Origin: Uropetala carovei
Taxonomy: Eukaryota > Arthropoda > Insecta > Odonata > Petaluridae
Direction: 5' to 3'
NCBI GenBank assembly: GCA_036926305.1
Contig: JAXCHB010000318.1
Span: 2,628,501-2,692,500, forward strand
DNA: 64,000 bases
Position numbers and translations under genes: made by a program. Position 1 is the first letter of the stretch. Every line of letters begins with the position of its first letter. A model generated the notes under the pieces. It saw only the letters and a program-made list of their open reading frames with translations. It did not search any database and was not told the origin of the DNA. Shown in pieces: positions 25,201 to 38,181 of this stretch.

Positions 25201-26470
25201 CATATTTTGGCACAATTGATATTATTTTTGTTATTACTTGATGATGTTTCATTGTATCCCCGCTTCTCTGAAGTCCTGGAAAGAATACCTTTGTCTCTCC
25301 TATGTTGTTTCTGTCTCTAGTAACAAAGTTTCCGATAGCAAAATGACGTCATGGAATGTATCTACTCCGTTAGTCGAGGTATTAATATACAAAAAAGAAG
25401 TGGGCAAACTTTTCACGAAAAGGGCGGCATTAGCAGCACCGATAGTTACTTGAGAGATTTCCAGGGTTGAAAGTGAATTGAAAATCAATGGAAAATAATT
25501 TTCGTCATAACTTCACCAGAAAAGGTTTACCGAAATTTTTATATAACCAATACGAAATTTCCTTATTAAATTTCACGTTTCGCTTCCTAATGGCTTATTG
25601 TTAGTGAGCCTTACACGATGCTCTAGAAGGCCACGCGTAGCCAGCGGGCCTCAATTTGTCCTCCTCTGATGCAGTCTTCCTCCTCTTAACTATTTTCATT
25701 CCTCTATACTTAAAAACAAAAAAAGACAAGAGTAAACTATATGATCTAAGTGAACATTAAAGACATCCGAACAGCTTCTTCGGATATTAAAGAAAATTCG
25801 ACTCTTATGCATAAACTTCTACCACGCCCATTTAGAGATCACGAGACACAAGCCAATAAAAAACTACTCCCGTTCTATGCCGTTGTCTGAATCATCGTTT
25901 CTCAATCGATTCGGCCTTGGAAATTTTAGATGGAGGATTACGATTTTAACCCATTACGTCAGACCCACCTTGGCGATTAGCTGGAAATTTTGGAATGAAA
26001 AACAGAAGAGTAAAGCTTCCGCGGCCACGTGTTGGCAAAACAAAACCGAAGAAAGGAATTTTACTTTCACCGGCCCAACCAAGCACACAAAATGATAACC
26101 ATGTGGAGGCCACATCCGCCGAGTTGTTATATGTAATAAAAATAATTTTGCATATTTTAAGCACATTTTTTACCATAAAACCTTGCCTGGTGAAGTTTTA
26201 ACGCTAAAAAAATGGCCAATAACTCATTTTCATTTTTAAAACCACGTGTGATCTCTTGAGTAAGTTCCGATGTAAACTCTCATCCGGCCCACCGAAGCAA
26301 TCGTGCCAAAGCACTCACATCTAAGAATACGTAATACGTAAAAAGGTTGCGCAACACTGGTGTCCTATTGATTCATCGCAAATGTCTTATTTATAAAATT
26401 CATTTTTTTGTGTTTGCTATGATAAACAGAGAATAACTGATAAAAAATATAGCTCCAATAGCCATACACA
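22287..26470. other. AT-rich spacer without a recognisable gene
   Basis: About 4 kb with only short frames (under 95 residues) of AT-driven composition. A loosely doubled phrase (ACTTTATTAG after TTCTTAAA) occurs at about 24290 and 24340. Nothing else recognised. Confidence 0.5.
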
Positions 26471-27819
26471 TTTTTAGGCGCGTTTCGCCTCCAGCGTGAG
26501 CGCCTGTTGTCGTCGGTCTGTTCGTCCGTCTGCCCGTCCGTCCGTTCGCATGTTCGTTCTCGGCTTCTACCGAACGGATTTTTATGAAATTTGGTATTAA
26601 GGACTTACTACCAAAGATAATTGAAACAAGTTAGGAAAGTGTGCAACGTATCACAAATGGGCGCGTTTCGTGCAATGGAGTATTAGAAAGAAATTATATA
26701 CCTGTATGTGAGGAAAATAGCGTTTTAAAGTTCTTATATTCTTCAAAAATAATCCATTTTTCTCCTATTCAATAATATTGCATGCACGAGTAAGGAAATT
26801 AAACGTTTGTTTGTGAGATTGTTTATGATAGCAACAATGCAGAAGTAACCATGCAAGAAAATCTTCGGCTCGCTTTGTTGTAATGGGTAGTCGTCTCCGG
26901 GCGCTACCGCGCCCTTCGCCTCGCCCGGAACCAAAGAAACCCTCCACGTTGTCCGGAGATTGGGTTTGTATATGTCGAGACAGACCAATCAGTTTCTTGT
27001 TCGGTGATTGGGTTTGTTTCTGTTAATGTTGTACGTAAGTATGGCATGAGGATAATACGTAAGTACCAGGTCCTGCGAAGGGTCCTGGAGGTATTTCTGT
27101 TAACAGGAAAGTACCAAATATTTTGATATGACTAATACTTTACGAGATATGACGAAAATTTAATGTTTTGTCTCCAGTAAAGTGGTACCCCTGATTGGCG
27201 TACGTGATTCATTTTTGCGATTTTCTTCTTATATTTGATTGTCAGTCCTTAATATCAAATTTCATGAAAATCCGTTCTGTAGAAGCCGAGAACGAACATG
27301 CAGACGGACTGACGGACAGACCGACGATAATAGGCGCTCACGCTGGAAGCGAAACGCGCCTAAAAATCGCAAAAATGAATCACGTAAGCCAATCAGGGGT
27401 ACCACTTTATTGGTGACAAAAAATTAACTTTCCGTCATATCTCGTAAAGTATTGCTTATATCAATATCTTTTTCAAATAAAACTTGTAGAGTATTTATTT
27501 TCCTATATATTTTTATCGTAGGAGTAGCCGTTATCAAGAAAATCAAACAAGAATGTCTTAATTCGAGTTGAACTTACAATTAGAAATTTTCTTGCATGGT
27601 TCCTTTTTCATTGTTGCTAACATAATCTCACAAACAAACGTTTAATTTACTTGTGTGCATGCAGTATTATTGAATAGGAAGAAAATGGATTATTTATGAT
27701 GAAGAAAAGAACTTTAAAACGCTATTTCCCTTACGTACGGGTATATCATTTCTTTCTAATACTTCAATGCAAGAAACGCGCCCATTTGTGATACGCTGTA
27801 CACTTTACTAACTTGTTTT
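26471..27819. repeat. Nested set of inverted repeats (fold-back complex)
   Basis: Three interleaved inverted pairs are visible: 26626-26863 with 27586-27819; 26471-26608 with 27243-27366 (outer end TTTTTAGGCGCGTTTCGCC); and 27126-27233 with 27363-27474. The loop holds about 150 bp (26862-27011) homologous to one arm of the fold-back element at 49149. There is no coding capacity. This looks like repeated insertion or template switching of the same palindromic element family. Confidence 0.75.
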
Positions 27820-28044
27820 ACTATGGCAGAGACTGAGTTTATCAATTTGATTCAGGCCATAAGGAGAGCTCTATAAGTCTCTTTTGATTTACAATCAAAT
27901 TAATCATACTTTGAATTTTTCCGGATGGTAGAAGTATGCTGATGATTTGGCAATTAATTACGAAAAGTTGGCATCCTTATTAGTAATATTAATAATAGTA
28001 ATATTTATGAACAAAATGAAAATGCATTTATTTATTGCTGTAGG
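27820..28044. other. Spacer ending in a target duplication
   Basis: AT-rich. Its last eight bases (28037-28044, GCTGTAGG) are the left copy of the duplication flanking the next element. Confidence 0.5.
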
Positions 28045-28293
28045 CATTAGCGGATTTGCAATAAGGCCAAATAGGCAATGACCTAGGGGCGGCGAGATTT
28101 CATGACAGCAGCAAAATCGACATCTGAGGGAAGGAATGAAAAAACAATATTACACGTACTTAAAAAAAGAATATTATAATCCGCAGACGGGCAGACAAAC
28201 CGAATACATGAGCGACTTTAAAGAAAAAAGTGCCATAAAGGGGGTGGAAAAATAATTTGGCCTAGGAGTGGGGAATTTCCAAATGCTCCACTG
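28045..28293. mobile_element. hAT-type MITE with perfect 8-bp target duplication
   Basis: Flanked by identical octamers GCTGTAGG at 28037-28044 and 28294-28301. The left end CATTAGCGGATTTGCAA pairs imperfectly with the inverted right end CAGTGGAGCATTTGGAA, and CCTAGG occurs inside both ends. At 249 bp there is no transposase, so it would be a non-autonomous deletion product. Confidence 0.8.
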
Positions 28294-28301
28294 GCTGTAG
28301 G

Positions 28302-30092
28302 AATAAGTCCTCTTAAAGATACGGAAATTTCTTATTCCCTCCTCAAAATCGAAGGGGGATACGAACGCGATGTAGTCAATTACGCGCATAAATACAACCC
28401 GTTCTGTCACTGCGTTCATTTATATAAAATGCATGATATGTGGCGTATTTGTTGGCTCCAAACATGGATATCCTATTGGACACGGACGGTATCTCTTATA
28501 GCCATAATACGGTTCTCATGGGAGCTTATGAGAATCAACGGTCCATGAATTACTTCTAAGGACGACTTATTTGAAGCTGAAATACGCATCTGGTTTACTA
28601 AACGGTTTTAGTTCCTAAATCATCTGTTCGTTTAGAAACAAATCTAGGAAAGTTAAATAATTCATTTTTATTCTACAGTTTTATGAACTACATTGCTGAT
28701 GAGTGTTAAACTAGAACCTGACTTCGATGAGAAAATTTAGTTTTTCGGCAAAATTTTAGGTTTGTTATCATTATTGAACAAAGAAGTTTAAGGAGAACAG
28801 CAATATGATACTCTTAATAATAATAATAGAGGAGAAGTTTGGTCTCACTCGTGAAGTGAAATGAAATAAATTCGATATTTAACGCTGTTTGGGCTGAAAC
28901 TTTCTCTTAAAGTTGAATTACGTCCAGATATTTAAGGTGCTGACAAGAAAATATTTCCTCGACGCAAGATACGAAATGTCCACTACGATGTTTGGTCGAA
29001 CCAAACTGAAAAGTTACTAAACCATTCGAAAAGTCAAAATATTGTACGACTTTCTTCGATTTTCCAGCTTGTCACGTAAATTTTCTTTGCTAGATGAAGT
29101 CATACTATCGTGAAGCCATTGATGCGGATGTAACGCTCCAATGAAAAGACCAAACATGAAAGATTTTAATTTGGCGCAAAGAATATGAAAATATTAACAT
29201 TTAAGCGTTAGGGATTTGCAGCGATGATCTGGCTATAAAAACAAACGTCTGCTCATATAAAAATGATCTTTTCAAACTTGTATTGCAATTTAAACTCGCG
29301 CGAAATGAGTTAACAAAAGGTTTTACCGTTTTTTTTGGCTTGTAGACAATGGTTATATTCTTCAAACGCTCCTCAAAAAGGGAGACAAGGCGGCAATGAG
29401 GAAGCAAATGTTACAAGCGATCTTAAATCGAAAGAAATTCTACCACCAAGTTTTATTTTATTCATAGATAACAGTATTTAAAAGTATATGTTTAAATTTT
29501 CGATTTGGCCTGCAAATATTACAAACTAAAATAAGTTGATAAAATATTCTTCCATCAAGTGACAGGATTCGCGAGGCGATAATGAAACTTTCGACACGTT
29601 TTCTCTGTTAATCGCAAGATCTCGATAATATCGGAGCCAACAGATAAAATGAGTGCCTAACTCGTTATTAAAAATCGATATCTGATAATATTTTAAGTCG
29701 TTATTAATATCTGTTTAGAAAACTTTGGAATATTTCTTTTCGTTGCACCAAAAAAATTGCTTACATTTTATAATTCCAATGAGGTATGCAGACTTCCTGC
29801 TGTTAAAACCTGGAACAATATTTTATATAAATATTTTAACCTTTATCCGGTATTGTTAGGAAAGCGTTTAATATAATGAAAACAAAGAAATAAAGGCATC
29901 GCAAGTTACATAAGACGGTTTTTTTTTACAGTAACGGTCGGCAGACATGAAGAGTCGGTGACTCTAGACGAGCGTGCCGTACGTTGACACGCGAAATTTT
30001 GTTACACAGCACGCTATTTCACAGAAAAATACCAGTGTATACTCTTTCATTTCTAAAAGAATTTTATTTTTCTTTACATTTCACTCCCTACC
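28302..30092. other. AT-rich spacer without a recognisable gene
   Basis: No bounded repeat, RNA gene or convincing frame. Confidence 0.5.
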
Positions 30093-30434
30093 CAGTGGCG
30101 TAACAATAGGTTGGCATGGATGCCCAAATTCCTCGGGTCTAGGGGCAGGGGGAGGGCGTTGATGGCCCTCGAATGTTTCCGAATACAGAAAAAAGAAATT
30201 TGTTTTGTTTACTAATTTCTAAATACATTTCCAGTTAATCATTATTGCTGAGCAGAGTTATTTAAAAAGCCTAACATTTTCAGCATATTCCTGATAATCG
30301 ATTAACAAGTGCAACTTGATAAACTTTACGATGAGCTTCAAGTTTTAAACGAATAGTATATGTATTTGTTGAGCGAGGGAGGGTCCATCGATATTATTTT
30401 GCCGCAGGCCCTTCTTTTGGTAGTTACGCCACAG
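30093..30434. mobile_element. hAT-type MITE
   Basis: Left end CAGTGGCGTAACAATAGG, right end inverted CTGTGGCGTAACTACC. Flanking octamers TCCCTACC (30085-30092) and TCCCTATT (30435-30442) match at 6 of 8. The interior is non-coding. Confidence 0.7.
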
Positions 30435-30442
30435 TCCCTATT

Positions 30443-32103
30443 GCAACTAACCCGCATCACACTCATTATTTCTTATATTAATTAAGAATCGCTACCCTTT
30501 AACACTTCGAATGAAATGAACTTAACTGTGGCACGCGTGGAGAGTTAAAAGCTTTGAATACGGATAAAGATAAGCAGCAAACAGGAAAACGCTGTAGGTT
30601 CCAGGTATAGACTGACGCCCACCTGAACATTCGGTTGCTCTATCTTAGTTCATTTGGCAGATATCACGTATACACATCGATAGCATGAGCGTTTTTCAAA
30701 AAAATCACTAATGAACTTCACTATTGGACCTTACGCACACCCAACTAACAAGTTCACACCTCATTTCAACTTCCTCGATAACTAATAATAAAAACATTCT
30801 CTCGGCGCGTACTTTTCTTCTTATGAAACGTAGATAGATATGCACATATTGACATAATAATAGTAATAAGTTGTACAACATCCTAAATAAATAAAATGTT
30901 CTATAATAGCTAAATAAGCTTAGCATATTCGCCTATTACTTACAAATATCTCCGTGAAAAAGCTTTTTCCATGCGCGGCTTATAGCGAACAACTTCCGCC
31001 GTCCTCTATGGCTGAGGAAAACACGCGGGATTTTCTACTTGGCGCCGGCATCTCCTTGAAGGAATGACCAAGTTTCGCCGCGCCGATATCGTTCCGCGCA
31101 CAAATTTACTGCGCCATCATTTTTTTTCTTTTTTTAAACGAGAAGAGCCTTGCTCCAATTCCTCGGTCGTTCCTCCCCGGGCGCGTGTTGATTTTTCTAT
31201 CCCCGAGGTCGAATTCGAAATTTTATTCGATTTGCACGCGCCAGTAGGATGTTGACTCGATGTTTGTGCTGCGAATTGAGGATACGAGTCCTGGGTGAAC
31301 TAATAAGTCATTCGTGGCGAGAGAAAGACAATCTCATCCACTTACTTTCAATAGAAACACCTTTACGCACCTCGAGTCGCACCTTATGTTACGCAAAACA
31401 TAACACCAACAAGATTATTCAAATTTTTTAGCCTCAGCTTATGGTTATAGTAAATGCGGTTGGAATCATACAGTATTAAATAAATGTGATACTCGTTTAA
31501 CCAACACGTACAAAACTGTACGCGATTCTGAATAGAACGCGCACCACACTTTACGTGTTTGAGACGTGAGAAAGCTTGTAGCTCGGACGAACGCGTGATT
31601 TTTAGTGTTTAAAAAAATCCACTTATGCGGTCGGTTTGTTTGTCTGTCTGACGTGCCAACTCCCCTTAAACGAAAGCGTATAGATAATTCGTTTTTTCAC
31701 CGAACGATTCAGTATTCTGTCTCGTTGTGCAGGTTTCTCGGTTTGTCCGTCTGTCCGTCCAATTTTTATTTTTTTGAAAGCGCTCCTTTCCTTACTTGTT
31801 TCGTATGGTATTAAATTTACGCAAAGCGGCCATTCCCAGAACGTAATCCCCGCGATGAGTACGAGAATGCTGGACTATAACTATCCCTCGCTTTGCGCTG
31901 TAAATGCGTTCCTGGATAAGTGTATAGTGAAACCGTGTAAACTGAGATAGGCTTTTTCATAGGAATACGTAAAGTTGTATTTGAGCGCCGTCTTGAGGTC
32001 AATATGTAACAATTCACTCACGTTGCATACAGAATTGCTGTATTTTATTTTTCATTATAGCATCTATGTGAAACAGAAACATCTCATATGTGAAGTAAGA
32101 GAA
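30443..32103. other. Spacer without a recognisable gene
   Basis: CpG-containing at about 30970-31240, otherwise AT-rich. Two short CTGTC/TCCGTC-rich phrases (about 31640 and 31745) resemble the phrase near the outer end of the 26471 inverted repeat. No gene. Confidence 0.45.
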
Positions 32104-32206
32104 GGAGAAAAATTCTGGATTTGACCGGGACTCGAATCCGGGTCTTCCACTTACCGGATAGTTGCTTTAACCAACTAAACTATCAAGCCAGTCCAATTCT
32201 CCTCTC
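32104..32206 (-). mobile_element. tRNA-like SINE-type repeat, best-preserved A/B boxes
   Basis: On the minus strand TGATAGTTTAGTTGG (A-box region), AACTATCCGG, AAGTGGAAGACCC and GGATTCGAGTCCCGG (B-box) follow in tRNA order. The flanks form an imperfect inverted pair: GGAGAATTGGACTGG on one side against GGAGAAAAATTCTGG read inverted on the other. The same lay-out is seen at 59526. No CCA-ready acceptor stem, so this is a repeat and not a tRNA gene. Confidence 0.65.
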
Positions 32207-32635
32207 ACTCATGTTATGAAATATCTCATGTTTTTTTTTAAATGCTCGGAGACCGTTTCAAAACTGTGCTAAAGTAAAATCGATGGCCGTGCAATTCGAG
32301 GTAGTCCTCCAAAAAGACATTGTGCTGAATCTTGCAAAGCGAAACCGCGTAATTCGAGAGATGAGTGTACTTCTCTCGCAACTAAACTTCAGCTATGCCT
32401 ATCTTTGGGCCCATTTTACTATCCTCCCGCCACTCCCCATTTTCCCCGCTTACTCGTGGCCCGCGCGATCCCAGATAAAACTCGTGGCGAAGAAAATAAC
32501 ACCCGTGCATAATCGTGGACACAAAAAAAAACTCGGCGAGAAGTTGGCGTCCCACGCGCTCGTAGGAGCGAGCGGCTAAAAAAGTGGCAACGCCCGATTG
32601 GAAAAAAGCAAGTGAAGGCGAGACCGGACGACGAT
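32207..32635. other. Spacer without a recognisable gene
   Basis: CpG-containing from about 32450. A 98-residue frame here has no recognised domain. Confidence 0.4.
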
Positions 32636-33065
32636 CGGAGAGAGAGAGAGAGGAGAGAAGAAAAAAGAAGAAAAATATAAGAAGCGATGTTCCAAGTACG
32701 AAGAAGGGCTGTGGAATGGGTAGGGTTGATGGGAGGGAGCTTTGGAGGGTGGTTTTTAGATGGGGTTGCTAGCAGAGGAGCGAGAAGAGAGCGCCTTGCA
32801 AACGACTGGGCTATTCTGAGAAAGCCATCGAAAAAGTACCAACAGCGGAGGGAGCTGAGAGGAAGAAGGAAAAGTGCTGATAAAAGATTGGAGAGTTAGC
32901 GAGTAAAAAGAGAAAGGAGAGGGGAATCGAGGAGGCAGAAAAGGGGGAGTGGGATTTGAAGCGTGGGAGCAGGACGATGCGGTGGAGGTGTGAAGGAGAA
33001 GGCTAGGGTGCGGGAACTGATAGATAGGGAGAGGAGAAAGGGGTGCGGAGGAGGGAGGTAAAGAT
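32636..33065. repeat. Purine-rich block
   Basis: (GA)n at 32639-32655 and a long A/G tract to about 33060 with AGGAGA repeats. Confidence 0.75.
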
Positions 33066-34549
33066 GTCGCACCCTCCTACTCCCTTCTTCCTCGAAGCTA
33101 AACCCTTTTATAAGTCCAGGAAACGGTGCTTTAATCGTCGGCGTAAATCTAAGCATGCTTCCGGTCCAAATTTTTATTCCTCCTTCTTTAATACCACCAC
33201 AAATTGCTCCCTCCGATGAAGATTATGATGGCCTAACATCGATGAATATCGACGTGTCCGATCGACAAATGCATTTTTAATGGCACTGGTAGCCATTTCA
33301 TGCAGATGTTTCTTTTTTCTCCTCAAACTAGAAATTCGACTCGAATGCGAATCAATATTATCTCTGGAATGCTTTTCCCAGATTGCGACGGAATTATAAG
33401 TCGATTAGGACTATTGTCTATTCTCCTTCATCTATTTCGAGGTAAGAGAAACGGAAACTGTTGCTTCGTTTAGTATTTCCTGTCTTAGTAACGGCAAACG
33501 AGGGTTTTGCATCGTGTTTTTGACGTTCACGAAAGCTGTTTTGGAAAATAATTATAGCATTTAAAAATAATAGGACGGGAAAATTAAGCTATTTATCCGT
33601 TATAAAATGTAATGTGTTACTCGAGACAGATTAAATACTAATTTCCGCCTTTGTATCATCCCATTTATCTCGCATATGTCCCCGGAAAAATGTGGCAGAT
33701 GCGGAAATTTGTCACGCAAAAACTATTCCTGTAATCAGTTTTCTTCCGTCATCTAGAATTTCTTTCTCTGATTCACATCGGGGAAAATTTACATGGGACA
33801 TGCTACGCTTGAGATATAAATTAATTTTTAGCGCTGTCACATGTGATTTTAATTTAAAAAGCACGGAGCAGGATGAAAACCTTGACTAAATTGTCTTACA
33901 TTTTTAGATTCCATTTAATGCTGAAATTTTTACTTTGCTGGTGCGACAATTATATAAGGGTGAATATAAAATATTTTTCTCGATGGATACAGGTCAGTCT
34001 ACAGGATATGACGTAGACATAGAAACACGACGCTGGTAGAAAATATTTAAATTATGCGTCGTTTTTTATTTCCTTCATTTTCAGAGTGAAGGATTGCAGA
34101 AATGATAGCTGTTATCCTCATTCTCCAGTATTACTTGGGCACATCATTACGAAGCATTCAACCATTAAATTTAACGAGCAAATTATTACAGATTTATCCC
34201 TTATTAATGCATATATGATAAAATTACCAATTTCAAAACGTCACTTAAGTGATGAAACGTTAGGATACGATCTATGCGAGTACTAAAATTCGTGAAATAC
34301 ATACATTCACACAGTATTAGATCCTCGATACTTTTATTATTTTCCTAATAGCCTCATGATCTCGCGAAACGCATTTTTACGATCAAAAAAGAAATCCTTT
34401 CTCAAATAGCCACGTCTGCGACCCTTCCCGGAGTTTCCAACCCTTTCTCTCCGGCGACATCGAGACGTCGTATCGTGTTATTGCGAGTCAAGTGTTGCTT
34501 TCCTCCTCCTCTTCTAAGATGGCAGCAGATGCAGCCGGAGAATCATCCA
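33066..34549. other. Spacer without a recognisable gene
   Basis: AT-rich, becoming CpG-containing after 34400. No gene recognised. Confidence 0.45.
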
Positions 34550-35870
34550 CCTCGCTTAAATCTCCAACCCTCTCCCTCCCCCACCTTCACCCTCCTTCTT
34601 CCCACCAATCTACCTCCCTCCCTCCCTCCTTCCTGACCATCATCTTCCTTCCTTCCTCTCCCACCTCCTCCTCTACCCCCTCCCCCATCTTTCACCCTCT
34701 CCTCGCTTCTTCTCTCCATCACTTCCTTACTTAACCCTTCTACTCCTTTCCTCCTTCTCCCCCTCTCCCAACCCCCTCCCAACCCGTCTTAGAGTTGCTT
34801 CGGAGCCCCCTGAAGGAACAACACCACGGCTATGCGGCGGGCATCTCTAATATTATTCACCCAGAGGGCCTGGAAAAACGCTGTACGCCCGCCTGCATGT
34901 ATTCACCCTTTCCTTCCCTCCCTCCCCATTCTCCCCCCCCCTTCTCCCTCCCCCTTTCCCGAGGCCAGCCCCCGCCATCCCTAGAATGGCCAACGAACTG
35001 AGAGATGGTAAAAAAAGGAGCGCACCCGAGAATAGGAGAGAGAAGGAGGGGGAGGGAGTGAAAGAGGGGGGAGAGAGTCTAGGCGGCGTCGCCCCCGCGA
35101 AGGTCACCTTGGAAAAAAGCGTAGGACCAATAGGAGCTTCCGAAATCGCCGCCTCCCCAAACTTCTCCTCCCCCTCCCCCCCCTCCCGCATCACCAAAAA
35201 CTCCCTCTGCGCTAGAAGAGCCTCGCTATCTTTCACGGCCCTCGCCGCCGCCACCCCTCCCTCCCGCCTCCTATGTTCTACGCTCCTCTCCTCTCTCTCC
35301 TCCCTCCCTCCCCTCCCACCACCCTCCGACCTAAAGGACTCGCCGACCTCGAATTCCGGGGATGGTGTGCAGCCAAACATCTCTTCTAGGTTCTCTCGCC
35401 TTCTCTCTATCTTCTCGTCCAACCCCCTCTCGATCCCTCCAGACAGCTCCCCTCCCACTCACTTCCCCCTCCTCCCCCTCCCGCGCCGTTTTTCCGTGGG
35501 CGAGAGAGTCGCCAGCTTCTAAAGCCACGTCACCCCTTCCCCATTATCCGGGGAAGGGGAGGGTCGCACCCACAAGTCGCCGCCTTATCCGTCAATGCGC
35601 AAACCCCTTTCGATTGAAGGAGTGAGAGAAAGACGAAATAAAGCCACGCCCCCCCCCCTCCCTACCTCTCTCTCTGTCTTTTACTCCATCTTTCCTTTCC
35701 GTGGGTGACTCTTAAAAGCTTCGAACCCACGCACTTCCGGTGTGGAGATGTAAGAGGCTGAGAAGGTCCTCTTCCTCCCCTCTGCCTTCCTCTTCCTGCC
35801 TCGTCCGAAGCCCGCTGCATTATTCTCCGCCCTCGGCGATTCAAGTCACGTGATCCAGACGTCACTCGCC
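34550..35870. repeat. CT-rich, CpG-containing low-complexity block
   Basis: Pyrimidine-rich (CCTCCCTT type) at 34550-34780, 34900-34970, 35150-35330 and 35440-35490, with one purine switch at 35015-35085. Frames of up to 201 residues exist in several overlapping phases on both strands and consist of Ser/Pro/Leu or Arg/Gly/Glu. They are compositional. Confidence 0.75.
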
Positions 35871-36873
35871 CTATCCTCCTTTTTTGTAAATATTACCATT
35901 ACGACAAAGTTTTCACTAACTTGGCTTCGTTCGAAATTTATTTTCTATTTTATGATTAACCGCCAGGAGGTAATAATATTTCCGAGACAACCTGTCAATT
36001 ATCTTTATCGCTGATTTCGTAAAAATGGTGACTGGAATGGGAGTTGCAACGCATAACGTTGTGCGATCACGATATTTCCCGGAAGGGTTAAAGGGTTCCG
36101 TGACCTCGTCCTCCTCGAGAATTGCGATTCTGCGAACATCTCGCCATGCATAAAAAACCTTCGCCGCGTCACGCTTCGTCCTTTGCAAGTGCATAGTTTT
36201 AGGTACTGCTGCCTTATGGGAGGAACATCAGATATGGCGGATAAAAGGAGATAGCTCTCCCCATATTTGGGACGTTCTTCTGTATTTAATGAATTTTCCT
36301 TCACTGTAAAAAACTAATATATCATATTGTCAATTTACCGTTGTTGTGAAAGAAAATTGATATGCAAGGGCTGTTCGGTTCTAAAATGAATCGTTTAAAA
36401 TATGAAAAAAAGAATTGAAAATTTAAAAAAGTACATGATATGGTTATTAATTTCATTGCTATACGATAAATATATTTGAAACACAATTTAAATAGAAATA
36501 AGTAGCTCGATATTCAAAACAAAGCGCGCTCGTGTAAAAATGGTACGAAAGTCAGGAGTCTATGGTACGCATAATATAATAAAATATTATGTGAGATTGT
36601 AACTTAGAAAAAATACGGAAATTACACGCATAAAATATGAAATTGTGATGTATACACAACAAGGTGTAAAAAACGTGAAAATGGAAAAAAATCCCATAGC
36701 TCTGCTTACGCTTGACTCTCTCCCGTAGGAAATTATTAATCGAGAAGTTTGCTAAAGTCCTTTAATTTAATTATGAAGAGATTAATTGTTTCATATTTAT
36801 TTTCTTAAAATTCGAAAATTGCAGAAGTTATAGAAAAGTACATTTAATTCTATGGAATTTTAGTGATATAAGG
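35871..36873. other. Spacer without a recognisable gene
   Basis: AT-rich. Its last eight bases ATATAAGG are the left duplication of the next element. Confidence 0.45.
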
Positions 36874-37165
36874 CAGCGGTTCTCAACTTTTTTCCGTTGC
36901 GACACACATGGCGGTCATTGCTCACGTGCACGACACTGCAAAATACAATCCGCCGAACTAAAAAAAGGAGTAGTAGTGTGTTATAATGAAGAGTTTAAGC
37001 ATAAACATTGTTTTATTGTTGTTAAAGACGACGCAAGATAAAGTCCATAACTCTGCTTAACAAAATTTACTTTTTTTACGAGGGATTGTTTAAAATTTCG
37101 GCAACGCACCTCCCGGCTCCTCACGACGCACCATTGTGTCGCGACACACTGGTTGAGAATCGTTG
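36874..37165. mobile_element. hAT-type MITE
   Basis: Left end CAGCGGTTCTCAAC, right end inverted CAACGATTCTCAAC. Flanking octamers ATATAAGG (36866-36873) and ATATAAGA (37166-37173) match at 7 of 8. TTGCGACACA on the left mirrors TGTCGCGACACA on the right. The element is 292 bp and non-coding. A diverged copy is at 3320-3655. Confidence 0.8.
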
Positions 37166-37173
37166 ATATAAGA

Positions 37174-37554
37174 GGTAATTAACACACGTATATTTCGTTG
37201 AGAGTAAAATCAAAAGAGAAATAATTCATAGTTAATGGGTCAAAGCATTCGGAATCTGGAACACAAAAAATTAAAATAAAATGAAAGTCTCTTTATGAAT
37301 AAAAATGTTGCTTATACTAATTTTTATTTCGTAACAAGATCATAGATTTCCTCGATTTTTTCACTATACTGGGATGAAAATATTCTGAAGTTTGGATATG
37401 ATTATTTTTTACCGAATGACAAGTAAAGGTTGTAGTGTTTATTTTTTAAATTTTAACTAGAAAATTTATGAGTTGACATCGATAATCCTTGTAAAAATCA
37501 AATAAGACAAATAGAATGGCCGACAGCGTGACGAAGCATCGGATAAATTACAAC
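37174..37554. other. Spacer without a recognisable gene
   Basis: AT-rich, ending in ATTACAAC just before the next terminal repeat. Confidence 0.45.
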
Positions 37555-37978
37555 TAGGGTATGGATTTTTCGGGTTTTACCCGATTTTAACCAGATTTTT
37601 ACCCTCCGAACGGCTCTTTTGAAATTCGGGTAAAACCCGGAAAACCCCGAAATCATTAATTTTATCACACAAAACTTTTTAGATTAAAAATTTTATTTTA
37701 CGCTTTTCTGCATCAAGAACTTGGATGAGCTCTGTGATGTTCGTTAAACTGAAATATGTATATAGTATTATATATTACATATACTAATAATTATTCATTA
37801 GCAAATCGAACATCCATTTTACTACATTTTAGAATTAATTTCAACATTTATTCACCCATTCTGTACTAGTGTCGAGCCATATCCCTTCATCGCAGGTTAA
37901 CTCACCAGCGGTAAAGACTACTCCTTTTTGCAGCTACCTCCCCGCTTGCGCATTTGGGGACCTTAGGCTTGTAACAAG

Positions 37979-38081
37979 GTATGGATTTTTCGGGTTTAAA
38001 AAAAATCCATTCGGGGGGTAAATATCGGGTTTTATTATTTTTCTTTGCATTCGGGTAAAAATCGGGTGTAAATATGGCATA
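37979..38081 (+). repeat. Left long terminal inverted repeat of the hAT element
   Basis: Starts GGTATGGATTTTTCGGG and holds GGGGGGTAAATATCGGG and TCGGGTAAAAATCGGGTG. Inverted partner at 40895-40995. Confidence 0.85.
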
Positions 38082-38181
38082 AATTTATCGTGGTCTATAA
38101 ATAATTTCAATCTGGGTAAATATCGGGGGTTAACATAAGAGTAATTCAGATGATTTAAAAAATATTTAAAATTTTAAATGT

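Noticed and set aside
34853..35522. 201- and 178-codon frames on opposite strands
   Set aside because: Both cover the same CT-rich block and neither shows a domain or biased codon use.
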